Assembly (NCBI GenBank): GCA_030917395.1
Contig: JAUPUU010000080.1
Coordinates: forward strand, 1-64,000
DNA: 64,000 nt
DNA from: Cyanobacteriota bacterium erpe_2018_sw_21hr_WHONDRS-SW48-000092_B_bin.40
GTDB lineage: Bacteria; Cyanobacteriota; Vampirovibrionia; Obscuribacterales; Obscuribacteraceae
Reading direction: 5' to 3'
The notes under the pieces: model-generated
What the model was told of the DNA's origin: nothing
Seen by the model: the letters and a program-made list of their open reading frames with translations, nothing else
Databases searched by the model: none
In this document: positions 32,627 through 40,426 of the stretch, piece by piece
Position numbering within the stretch: position 1 is the first letter of the stretch
Layout of the letters: every line of letters begins with the position of its first letter
Program-made: the position numbers and the translations under genes

Positions 32627-33496
32627 TTAGTCGTCGCGGATATTCATATAAATTTCGGAAGATGTTTCTTCTATGGCCTTAGCTGAAACGTCTAGGATAT
32701 GGCATTTTAGCTCTCTGAAAATTTTCTTGGCATAGCGACTCTCTTGCATAATGCGATCGGGATCAGCATAATCACTGCTGCCCGGCATTCCAAGAACAGC
32801 TGCTCTTGTACTTCTAATTTCTTGCAATTGATATGGGTCGATTTTCAAGCCAAAGATGCGCTTAGCCGGTACTTGAAATAGGGCTAGTGGTGGTTCGACA
32901 CCGTAGACTATTGGCACATTAGCCGCCTTAAGACCGTAGTGATGAGCCAAATACATGCAGTTAGGAGTTTTGCTTGTACGCGAAACTCCAACTAGAACCA
33001 CATCGGCTTGCAAGATGCCATCAGGATTTTTGCCATCATCAAAGCGTATAGCAAAGTCGACAGCCTCAATGCGCCTGAAATAGGTTTCGTCGAGTAAGTG
33101 CAGGCGTCCGGGCTGCGAAAGTGGTTGAGCTCCGGTCAAATTACCAATTCGTGCCATCAAGCCACCAATTAAATCGATGCTCGGCACTTTGTATTTATTA
33201 GCCTCGGCCTCAAGGGTTTCTCTGTATTCAGGCAAAACCAAGGTATAAGCAATTATTGAACGACCCTGAGAAATTTCCTTGACCATGGCAGGAATTTGCT
33301 GCGAACTGCGCACCTGTGGCAATCTATAGATAGAAGCATGGCCAGGCGGAAACTGCACAAGAGCAGCTCGAGCAACAGACTCAGCGGTCTCACCGCTTGA
33401 ATCAGACATAGTGTAGATTATCAGCTCGCTAGAATTTGACGGCAGCTTAGGCTCATTAGCCAGTGTCTTACTTGAGTCATGGTGTGCGTCTTTCAC
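32627..33496 (-). CDS. PPDK regulatory protein (DUF299/PSRP family kinase-phosphorylase)
   Basis: 289 residues, GTG start at 33496. Members switch pyruvate phosphate dikinase (or PEP synthetase) off and on by ADP-dependent phosphorylation and Pi-dependent dephosphorylation of a Thr next to the catalytic His. Seen here: IYTMSDSSGETAESVARAAL at the start, the P-loop-like GVSRTSKTPNCMYLAHHYG, KAANVPIVYGVEPP and FGLKIDPYQLQEIRSTR. The gene ends 53 bases before the dikinase gene, and the target sequence in that enzyme contains the expected Thr-Ser-His (GGMTSHAAV), so the pair forms a self-contained switch between glycolytic and gluconeogenic flux. Confidence 0.95.
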   Translation of the reverse strand: MKDAHHDSSKTLANEPKLPSNSSELIIYTMSDSSGETAESVARAALVQFPPGHASIYRLPQVRSSQQIPAMVKEISQGRSIIAYTLVLPEYRETLEAEANKYKVPSIDLIGGLMARIGNLTGAQPLSQPGRLHLLDETYFRRIEAVDFAIRFDDGKNPDGILQADVVLVGVSRTSKTPNCMYLAHHYGLKAANVPIVYGVEPPLALFQVPAKRIFGLKIDPYQLQEIRSTRAAVLGMPGSSDYADPDRIMQESRYAKKIFRELKCHILDVSAKAIEETSSEIYMNIRDD

Positions 33497-33671
33497 TTCT
33501 CACTCACGGCGGTGCTGACGGTAAATAAGTAACACATTTTGCCTCAAAAATGCCCCTACGATATATATGTTTTATAGTTGACTTCAGTGCAAGCCAAAAT
33601 CTATGGGCAAATCAGGATAAAATAGGGACTATATCTAAGGTTAGCTTGAAGTAGACACCTGAAGTAAGCAT

Positions 33672-35312
33672 TTGGATCCCCAAGAATTTACTGTTAAACA
33701 AGCAACAGCTGCCGATCTTATCGGCACAAGGGTAGGTCACGCCTATGTACTGACCGGTGTGCTTGGCACCGGTGGAATGGGCAATGTCTTTAGGGCAAGT
33801 CAAGAAACCATTGGCCGTGATGTCGCTATCAAATTCTTGCCCCTTGAGATTGCTACTGATGCCACGGCCGTGCAGAGACTTGGCCGAGAAGCCAGGGCCT
33901 TAGGACAACTGAACCATCCAGGCATCGTTACAACCTTCGACTTTGGCTTTACCGAAAAGAGAGAACCTTACTTAGTTTTGGAGCTCGTGGAGGGCAAATC
34001 ACTCCAAACAATTTTGGACCAAGAAAAGCGTCTAGAAATGGCCCGAGCACTGCAGATATTCGTTCAAATTTGCGAAGCCATGAGCTATGCTCACAGCCAG
34101 GGAATTATCCACCGCGACCTCAAGCCTCTCAATATCATGATCGGCATACGCGAGCAATTCGAGTTCGCCAAGATACTTGATTTCGGTATTGTCAAACTGA
34201 CTTCGGAGGTGCAGCAACTAACGAAGTCTGGAGAAATTTGGGGCTCACCATTTTATATGAGTCCCGAACAATGCACCGGCGGAACGGTTGACAACCGCTC
34301 GGATATTTACAGCCTAGGGGTGGTAATGTTTCGCAGCCTCACCGGGGAAGTGCCACACCGTGGTGCCAGCTTCCCAGAGACGATTGCGCGCAAATTGTCA
34401 GAGTATCCACCCTCTTTCGAGAGCATTGCCCCCGGGCTAAATCTTCCTGAAAAGCTAGAAGCAGTTGTGCTGAAATGCTTGCAAAAAAATCCGGACGAGC
34501 GCTTCGCCACAATGCAAGAGTTGCGAGCGGAGCTGCTTAAAAACTATCCTAATCGCCTTGAGTCAGAGGCAACTCTTACTTATGAAAAACTAGACGCCGT
34601 CACTCAAGCCAGTCAAGCTAGAACAGATCAAAAGAAAACCGATCAAGCTAAAGCTGGTCAAACAAAATCTGACACGCCTCAAGCTAGCAAAAACTTGGAG
34701 ACAAATTCCAGCAGAGCAAGCAAGAGCAAAGCAAACACGAGCAAAGGAAGCGCTAGCGCATATAGCACTGAAAAGGAAAGTTCTGGCAACTCAAGAACTT
34801 CGCATCCAAGCCTGAAGCAGTCCAGCTCAGATAAAGCAGGAATAAAGCAACTGGCCATAGTTGTTCTATCTCTTTTGGTCTTCCTGGGAGCCATGGCCGC
34901 AGGAATATTTTCGCTTTACCAAAATCAGAAAAGTGCCGCAGCAAAAATACAGCCACAAGCTGTTACTAATTTGCAGCCGAATAATGGCACCACAAGTGGT
35001 GCTGACAGTGCCAATACTACACCAGGCCAACTCAACTGGCCACCTACCAGCAAGAATCCAGTAGAGCAAAGCTCAATCGCGCCTGCCGAAAGCACCAAAC
35101 CAGACATTAAAGCCGTGAAGAAAGCGCTGAAAAAAGCCCCAACCAAACCGGTGAGAAAGAAAGCCAGTCAAGCGGCAGCCACTCCAAGAAGCAAGAGCCT
35201 GCGAGAGATTCTGCGTCACACGGGCCAAGCCGTCATGCACGAAATTAGGCCCCTAAGGCGATTGCGCCAAAACGATCCCAACAGCTTCTATCGAGACTTC
35301 GGCGGCCGTTAG
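33672..35312 (+). CDS. Membrane Ser/Thr protein kinase with basic external tail
   Basis: 546 residues, TTG start at 33672; an in-frame stop 12 bases upstream leaves no other start before the kinase domain. Kinase motifs are complete: GTGGMGNVF, VAIKFL, HRDLKPLNIM, DFGIVK, GSPFYMSPEQC. A linker at about 305-390 is rich in Gln/Lys/Ser with imperfect repeats (SQARTDQKKTDQAKAGQTK). One helix follows (LAIVVLSLLVFLGAMAAGIF), and then an outer tail of about 130 residues that is Asn/Thr/Pro-rich and then strongly basic (KKALKKAPTKPVRKKAS). The tail has no recognised sensor fold and might bind anionic polymers of the envelope. Convergent with the BioD-like gene. Confidence 0.93.
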   Translation: MDPQEFTVKQATAADLIGTRVGHAYVLTGVLGTGGMGNVFRASQETIGRDVAIKFLPLEIATDATAVQRLGREARALGQLNHPGIVTTFDFGFTEKREPYLVLELVEGKSLQTILDQEKRLEMARALQIFVQICEAMSYAHSQGIIHRDLKPLNIMIGIREQFEFAKILDFGIVKLTSEVQQLTKSGEIWGSPFYMSPEQCTGGTVDNRSDIYSLGVVMFRSLTGEVPHRGASFPETIARKLSEYPPSFESIAPGLNLPEKLEAVVLKCLQKNPDERFATMQELRAELLKNYPNRLESEATLTYEKLDAVTQASQARTDQKKTDQAKAGQTKSDTPQASKNLETNSSRASKSKANTSKGSASAYSTEKESSGNSRTSHPSLKQSSSDKAGIKQLAIVVLSLLVFLGAMAAGIFSLYQNQKSAAAKIQPQAVTNLQPNNGTTSGADSANTTPGQLNWPPTSKNPVEQSSIAPAESTKPDIKAVKKALKKAPTKPVRKKASQAAATPRSKSLREILRHTGQAVMHEIRPLRRLRQNDPNSFYRDFGGR

Positions 35313-35322
35313 CTCAGTTTAT

Positions 35323-36096
35323 CTATTTGACAACATTGAGATTCAAAGACTTGAGAATCAGCAGGAGATCAACACCCTCGGATATGACTTTAATCAAGTT
35401 ACCCTGATTAACTCGCGGTACAGAAATCGAGGGACTGAACTTGAGACAACCGAGATAAGGAGCATTTGTGCGAGAAGCAAGCAACAATGCCACTTCAGTT
35501 CTGGTTAGTTTACTCTCTAGCACCTTACCTTCATCGGCCTGAGTTTCAACAGTAACCATGCCGGTGATGGGTAGATCGTTCAAATAGCTATAGGCCAAGA
35601 CGAGTTTTTCAATGGCTTCCTGGTTGTGGTGGGCAACAATAACGCATGAATAGCCAAGCTCGCGAGCGAAATCACGGGTGTCTTTCCATGAGTGGGCCAA
35701 AGTACCCACGCTATTCTGCTCGAAACTCATAGGTGAAGCACAACCACCGGGAGTTTCTACAAACATAAATTGAGAGGAGTCACGGCCAATCGAAAGCGAA
35801 TGCTCCCATTGAGCTTCTGAGAGATTCTTTGCTGATGAAATAACGGTAGTAGCATAGTTGCGGGGAGTGCCACTAATGGAGCAAATAAACGAGATTTCAG
35901 ACTCAGCGCGATCCTTGCTAGCAAAAGAGATTGGCTTAACAGCGCTCAGCGCCACACCTTGTTGTCGCAACATGGCCGCCAAGCCTGTCATAAAGACAGT
36001 CTTTCCACAACCAGCCTCAGTACCAATGATGGTAAGACCGCTGCTAATTACTTGCTTACCAACTTGAGTATTTTGAGGATTCTTTCCAGTTGACAT
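35323..36096 (-). CDS. Dethiobiotin-synthetase-like (BioD/AAA_26) ATPase
   Basis: 257 residues. The P-loop GTEAGCGKTVFMTGLAAML corresponds to the GTDTGVGKT motif of BioD, followed by the AVKPIS strand and VETPGGCASPMS in place of the usual VEGAGGLxVP. IVAHHNQEAIEKLVLAYSYL matches the later nucleotide-binding region with a Gly/Asn change. The fold is therefore BioD-like, and the likely reaction is ATP-dependent ureido ring closure on diaminopelargonate, but no other biotin gene is nearby and substrate residues deviate. It could instead be a related ligase or a regulatory ATPase such as the BioD-like domain of phosphotransacetylase. Confidence 0.65.
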   Translation of the reverse strand: MSTGKNPQNTQVGKQVISSGLTIIGTEAGCGKTVFMTGLAAMLRQQGVALSAVKPISFASKDRAESEISFICSISGTPRNYATTVISSAKNLSEAQWEHSLSIGRDSSQFMFVETPGGCASPMSFEQNSVGTLAHSWKDTRDFARELGYSCVIVAHHNQEAIEKLVLAYSYLNDLPITGMVTVETQADEGKVLESKLTRTEVALLLASRTNAPYLGCLKFSPSISVPRVNQGNLIKVISEGVDLLLILKSLNLNVVK

Positions 36097-36193
36097 AAAT
36101 CAACCCATCTAACTGAACAACTAGAATATCAAGTTGCCTGCCACTGTTGACTATGCCAAAAGTAGAAATTTGATTTTATTATCTGGTCTTTCT

Positions 36194-36234
36194 GTTATCT
36201 GATTCTCTTTGTTATCTGATTCTCTTCGTTATCT
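36194..36234. repeat. 17-bp tandem repeat at the 3' end of the protease gene
   Basis: The unit GTTATCTGATTCTCTTT occurs at 36194-36210, again with one change at 36211-36227, and partly at 36228-36234; a degenerate copy precedes. The TAA stop codon of the S41 protease gene lies in the last partial copy, so the array has formed just after the coding end. Confidence 0.75.
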
Positions 36235-37572
36235 CACATGCACGGCCAGGTGATCGGCATCTTGAATACGCTTATGCACAGCTTCTAGTGCCGCTTTTAG
36301 CTGCACGTCTTTACCATCTTCAGGACCGCGACGAACTCCAGCGGTAGGTTTTTCTAACCACCATGGACCTTTCTTATCCTTCAAGTCTTGCTCTGAAAGC
36401 TCGATAGCAACATCCGGCGAGATGCCCTTCTTGTGAATATCGGTATCACTTGGAGTTAGATATTTTGCAATGGTGACATTGACGCCGCTGCCGTCCTCGA
36501 GGCGGTTAATTCCCTGTACCAGACCTTTACCGAAAGTACGCTGACCAACCAGGATGGCGCGATTATTATCATGGAGGGCACCAGATGTGATTTCAGAAGC
36601 AGAAGCGCTGCCTTTATTGATCAAAAGCGCCAGGGGCTTCATACAAATAGGATGACCATCAGACTGAGCAGGGGTTTTGTAACCATCGCGGTCTACCGTA
36701 GACAAAATATTTCCAGAGTCGAGAAACATATTTGAGATGTCTATGGCGTTGGTCAGAAGACCCCCAGGGTTATCGCGAAGGTCAAGAACCAGGCCTTTGG
36801 CGCCAGATAGTTTGGCAATAGCATCTTTCATTTCGCGATTTGCTTGCTGCGAGATGAAGCTAGAGAGCCTTATGTAGCCCACTTCAGAGTCAAGCATTTT
36901 AGCCGTTGGTATCGCCTTGATGGCAATTTCGGCCCGTACGACTTTGACCTTAACTCGCTTACCACTGCGGGTCAAAACGAGATTGACCGGCGTATTTATC
37001 TCGCCGCGAATATGCTTTGCAGCATCCTCGACATTAAAGCCCTTGGTACTCTTGCCGTCGATTTCAGTAATTTCATCCGAAGCTAGAATTCCCGCCTTGT
37101 AGGCTGGTGTGTCTTCAATTGGGGTTATGACAATCACTTTATGGCTATCAGGGTCTAAGCCAATCTGCACACCAATGCCAAAGAGCTTGGCATCAATTTG
37201 CGACTTTTCATCGTCAAAGGCATCCCGGTCTAAGAAGCGAGTGTAGCGGTCACCCAAACTAGCCAACATAGTCTCGATAGCTTTGTGAGCATCTTCAAGG
37301 GTCTTCAACTTGCCGTCGTAGCGATGCTCCCAACGGTCCCATGATTGACCAGTAAAACTGGGTTCATAATAATCTTCTTTGATCAATCGCCAGACCCGAT
37401 GATAGAGGCCATCTGGGCGTATTGAAGGTACTAAAGCGATGTTGTGGGCCAGCCGTTCTTTATCAGGAAGGGAGGCGACGTAAGTATTTTGAGTCTGAGC
37501 ACCTAATAGACCAGAGCCGCCTAAAGCCAGTGATAGAGCAACTGGAAGTGCTAAAAGGTGTTTCCATAACAT
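36229..37572 (-). CDS. C-terminal processing protease (S41 family, CtpA/Prc type)
   Basis: 447 residues from ATG 37572 (a TTG three codons earlier is possible). An N-terminal signal sequence (LLALPVALSLALGGSGLLGAQT) directs it across the membrane. Order of parts: helical cap, PDZ domain (GIGVQIGLDPDSHKVIV, PAYKAGILASDEITEIDG), then the protease core with LVLDLRDNPGGLLTNAID, the nucleophile in NKGSASASEITSGAL and the general-base Lys in GQRTFGKGLVQ. It cleaves exported proteins near their C-terminus. Length and motifs are normal for CtpA. It stands alone, with gene-poor flanks on both sides. Confidence 0.94.
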   Translation of the reverse strand: MLWKHLLALPVALSLALGGSGLLGAQTQNTYVASLPDKERLAHNIALVPSIRPDGLYHRVWRLIKEDYYEPSFTGQSWDRWEHRYDGKLKTLEDAHKAIETMLASLGDRYTRFLDRDAFDDEKSQIDAKLFGIGVQIGLDPDSHKVIVITPIEDTPAYKAGILASDEITEIDGKSTKGFNVEDAAKHIRGEINTPVNLVLTRSGKRVKVKVVRAEIAIKAIPTAKMLDSEVGYIRLSSFISQQANREMKDAIAKLSGAKGLVLDLRDNPGGLLTNAIDISNMFLDSGNILSTVDRDGYKTPAQSDGHPICMKPLALLINKGSASASEITSGALHDNNRAILVGQRTFGKGLVQGINRLEDGSGVNVTIAKYLTPSDTDIHKKGISPDVAIELSEQDLKDKKGPWWLEKPTAGVRRGPEDGKDVQLKAALEAVHKRIQDADHLAVHVR

Positions 37573-37802
37573 ATAAAACAAGACCCCGACTTACTTTCGA
37601 AACGAAATCACTACCTTGACAAGCTCTTTATACCCAGTCACGCCAGGTTTTAGACTATTTCGGCCAATTTTTTTCTGGTAAGTCTGATGGACGCCTAGTT
37701 AATACGAGTGCAGAAATGCTAATTAAGCCATTGGTGGTTAGTGCTACGATCATGGCTACATTTTTGGCACTTATTCAGTAGGCTTTCCCACACGAGAATC
37801 TC

Positions 37803-38624
37803 ATGGCAACAAAATCACCATCAAACTCAGCCGATCTAGCAGATATTGGAATCTTTGGAGGCTCAGGCTTCTACAAACTCTTCGATAAATACGAAGAGAA
37901 AATGATAGAAACACCATATGGCCCACCGTCTGCGGCAGTTGCGATCGGCACCATGGGCGGAAAACGCGTGGCTTTCATGCCTCGCCATGGTGAAAAGCAC
38001 ACTATTCCTCCGCACAAAGTACCCTTTAGAGCCAATCTCTGGGCCATGAAATCACTCGGTGTAACCAGACTGGTCTCCCCCTGCGCTGCGGGCTCACTGC
38101 AGGCGCACGTTAAACCAGGCGAGTTTGTGGTTTGTGACCAATTCATCGACCGCACTTCTGGCCGCGCCGATACTTTCTATGATGGACCTATCACCACCCA
38201 CGTATCCCCAGCCGAATGCTATTGTCCCCAGCTACGCGAACTGGCAGTCAAGGCAGGAGAGAAAGCTGGCATTACCATGCACCCATCGGGCACAGTGGTA
38301 GTGATCCAAGGGCCAAGGTTCTCCACCAAAGCCGAATCGGCCTGGTTCAATAAAATGGGCTGGGAAGTGATCAATATGACCCAATACCCTGAAGCTTACC
38401 TAGCTAAAGAGCTTTCGATGTGTGTTGTTAACGTTTCGCTGATTACCGACTATGATAGTGGAGTAACCGCCAACGTGGAGCCAGTTTCACACGCAGAAGT
38501 GATGAAAGTATTTGCCGCTAACATCACCAAACTGCAAAGCCTGCTGGTCAACTTAATTGAAACCATTCCTGATGGCAGAGAAAAATGCACTTGTGCCGAC
38601 ACTCTCAAATCAGCCCGCGGCTAA
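37803..38624 (+). CDS. mtnP: S-methyl-5'-thioadenosine phosphorylase
   Basis: 273 residues from ATG 37803. It splits methylthioadenosine with phosphate into adenine and methylthioribose-1-phosphate, the first step of methionine salvage. Signatures: IGIFGGSGFYKLF with the phosphate-binding Ser, FMPRHGEKHTIPPHKVPFRAN, SLGVTRLVSPCAAGSL, VVIQGPRFSTKAES, WEVINMTQYPEAYLAKEL for base and ribose binding, and LITDYDSGV. Length is normal. Other salvage genes are not adjacent. The small membrane protein gene follows 36 bases downstream. Confidence 0.95.
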   Translation: MATKSPSNSADLADIGIFGGSGFYKLFDKYEEKMIETPYGPPSAAVAIGTMGGKRVAFMPRHGEKHTIPPHKVPFRANLWAMKSLGVTRLVSPCAAGSLQAHVKPGEFVVCDQFIDRTSGRADTFYDGPITTHVSPAECYCPQLRELAVKAGEKAGITMHPSGTVVVIQGPRFSTKAESAWFNKMGWEVINMTQYPEAYLAKELSMCVVNVSLITDYDSGVTANVEPVSHAEVMKVFAANITKLQSLLVNLIETIPDGREKCTCADTLKSARG

Positions 38625-38660
38625 TAGCTATATAGGCAACAAGCACTGAGAGAAAAGTAA

Positions 38661-38855
38661 ATGCTACGCAGCTTCTCACTTAACCATGTGGTCGCACTAC
38701 TAGGACTGGTACTCAGCCTATCCTCATACCTGATGCTGCACCGCTATGGCGTACCCGAGAAAATCTGTGTTGGCGGAGGCATATTGGCTCTCTTAGTAGT
38801 TTCAATATTCTGGTCCAGCGTTTTGCTGGGTACCGACGACGACGAAGATGACTGA
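38661..38855 (+). CDS. Small two-helix membrane protein (64 residues)
   Basis: From ATG 38661, 36 bases after mtnP on the same strand. Two membrane helices (HVVALLGLVLSLSSYLML and ICVGGGILALLVVSIFWSSVLLG) are joined by a short basic turn, and the protein ends in an acidic stretch (TDDDEDD). I do not recognise a family. Frame, hydrophobic pattern and position in a probable mtnP transcript support a real gene. A 14-bp tandem repeat array begins right after its stop. Confidence 0.65.
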   Translation: MLRSFSLNHVVALLGLVLSLSSYLMLHRYGVPEKICVGGGILALLVVSIFWSSVLLGTDDDEDD

Positions 38856-38856
38856 T

Positions 38857-38927
38857 CGAGCTGAACTCATCAAGCTGAACTAAGCAAGCTGAACTAAGCA
38901 AGCTGAACTAAGCAAGCTGAACTAAGC
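38857..38927. repeat. 14-bp tandem repeat array
   Basis: Four consecutive copies of CAAGCTGAACTAAG occupy 38871-38926 without a mismatch, preceded by a diverged copy (CGAGCTGAACTCAT) from about 38857. The array lies between the small membrane protein gene and the first M16 protease gene. Perfect identity suggests recent expansion by slippage. It does not match a known regulatory element that I recognise. Confidence 0.85.
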
Positions 38928-38975
38928 GCGACGAACTCATAGAAAAACTATCAATGATAAGGATCAATCCTGCGA

Positions 38976-40418
38976 ATGAACTTTCAAAAAAATTGGCCCA
39001 TGAGTAAACTGGCCAATATTAGGTCTTTTAGTTTGACTCTAGGCCTAGGACTTTGCCTCACCGCTGGGATATCAAACAATCCAGCCTATGCAACAGATGC
39101 AGCGAGCACTGACAAGCCTGATATCAAAATCAAGAGCCCGCTCATACCGGTCAACAAAGACTTCAAATTGGCCAATGGTCTAAGGGTAGTTCTCTCAGAA
39201 GATCATTCGGTGCCAGTGGTATCAGTAGCAATTGTCTATGACGTTGGTGCCAGAGATGAAGTGAAAAAGCGCTCTGGTTTCGCTCACCTCTTTGAACACA
39301 TGATGTTTCAAGGCTCAGAAAATGTCGGCAAGATGGAACACTTCAAATACATCGAAAGTGCCGGCGGCAGTCTAAACGCCTCTACTCATGCGGATTTCAC
39401 TAACTACTTCGAAAAGATGCCCAGCAATCAGTTAGAACTGGCACTTTGGCTTGAGTCTGATCGCATGCGCTCTCTCAAGGTCACGCCCGAAAAATTTGCC
39501 AACCAGCTAGAGACCGTAAAGGAAGAGAAGCGACTACGAGTCGACAACCAACCTTATGTACCCGCTTCAATTAAACTGGAAGAAATGGCTTTCGATAACT
39601 GGAGTAACGGCCACCCGCCGATTGGCTACTTTGAAGATTTAGAAGCATCCTCAGTAGAGGACGTGCGCAAATTCTTTGACACATACTACGCTCCTAACAA
39701 TGCCACCATGGCAATCGTTGGCGATTTCAACAGTGATGAAGCAGCCCGTTTAGTAGAAAAATACTTCGCCACTATTCCCAAAGTCATACTGCCTAAGCGA
39801 CCGGACCTGAGCGAACCAACTCAGACAAAGGCTAAGTACTTGCGCGTGGAAGACCCACAGGCCCAGGCTCCGGCCTTCTGGATTGCCTGGAAAGCACCGG
39901 CACGGAGAGAGAAAGACTTCTACGCCCTTAACTTGCTGCAGACCATCCTTGCCACTGGCGAGTCATCAAGGCTATACCAGCGCCTGGTCAAAGAAGATCA
40001 AGTGGCTTTGCAAGTTGACTGCTCTTATGATGAACGCCGAGGCCCATCACTTTTTGAGACTTTCGTAGTCTACAAGCCGGGTTCGACTCCTGAAAAAGTA
40101 AGAGAAGTGGTTTTCCAAGAACTGGACAAAATCAAAACGGCAAAGGTGACCGACGTAGAATTGCAAAAAGCAAAAAACCAAATTTTACGCCAACTTTTCT
40201 CGTCTAATAGCCATTCTTCACTACAGAGATCTTTGGGAAGAGCTGAAATTCTGGCCGAGTATACGTCTTTCTTTGGAGACCCTGGTTTGGTCGACAAAGA
40301 TGTCGAGGCCTATCTGAATGTCACCACAGATGACATTCAGCGCGTGGCTGGCAAAATGTTTAATCACGAAGGTTCCACCACTGTCGATGTGGTTCCGGCA
40401 AAGAAAAAGGAAAGCTAG
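38976..40418 (+). CDS. M16 zinc peptidase, catalytic subunit
   Basis: 480 residues from ATG 38976 (ATG 39000 is an alternative). A signal sequence (FSLTLGLGLCLTAGIS, cleavage near AYA) shows export. The inverted zinc motif HLFEH (FAHLFEHMMFQGSENV) and the distal Glu in TVKEEKRLRVDNQ mark an active pitrilysin/M16 peptidase half, with the second domain ending in QRVAGKMFNHEG. Members degrade or process small exported peptides and usually pair with a non-catalytic partner. That partner is encoded eight bases downstream. Confidence 0.94.
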   Translation: MNFQKNWPMSKLANIRSFSLTLGLGLCLTAGISNNPAYATDAASTDKPDIKIKSPLIPVNKDFKLANGLRVVLSEDHSVPVVSVAIVYDVGARDEVKKRSGFAHLFEHMMFQGSENVGKMEHFKYIESAGGSLNASTHADFTNYFEKMPSNQLELALWLESDRMRSLKVTPEKFANQLETVKEEKRLRVDNQPYVPASIKLEEMAFDNWSNGHPPIGYFEDLEASSVEDVRKFFDTYYAPNNATMAIVGDFNSDEAARLVEKYFATIPKVILPKRPDLSEPTQTKAKYLRVEDPQAQAPAFWIAWKAPARREKDFYALNLLQTILATGESSRLYQRLVKEDQVALQVDCSYDERRGPSLFETFVVYKPGSTPEKVREVVFQELDKIKTAKVTDVELQKAKNQILRQLFSSNSHSSLQRSLGRAEILAEYTSFFGDPGLVDKDVEAYLNVTTDDIQRVAGKMFNHEGSTTVDVVPAKKKES

Positions 40419-40426
40419 AGTTAAAA

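Noticed and set aside
40080-40100. tRNA T-loop-like GGTTCGACTCC
   Set aside because: It lies within the well-supported M16 protease coding frame, and no matching acceptor or anticodon arms were seen.
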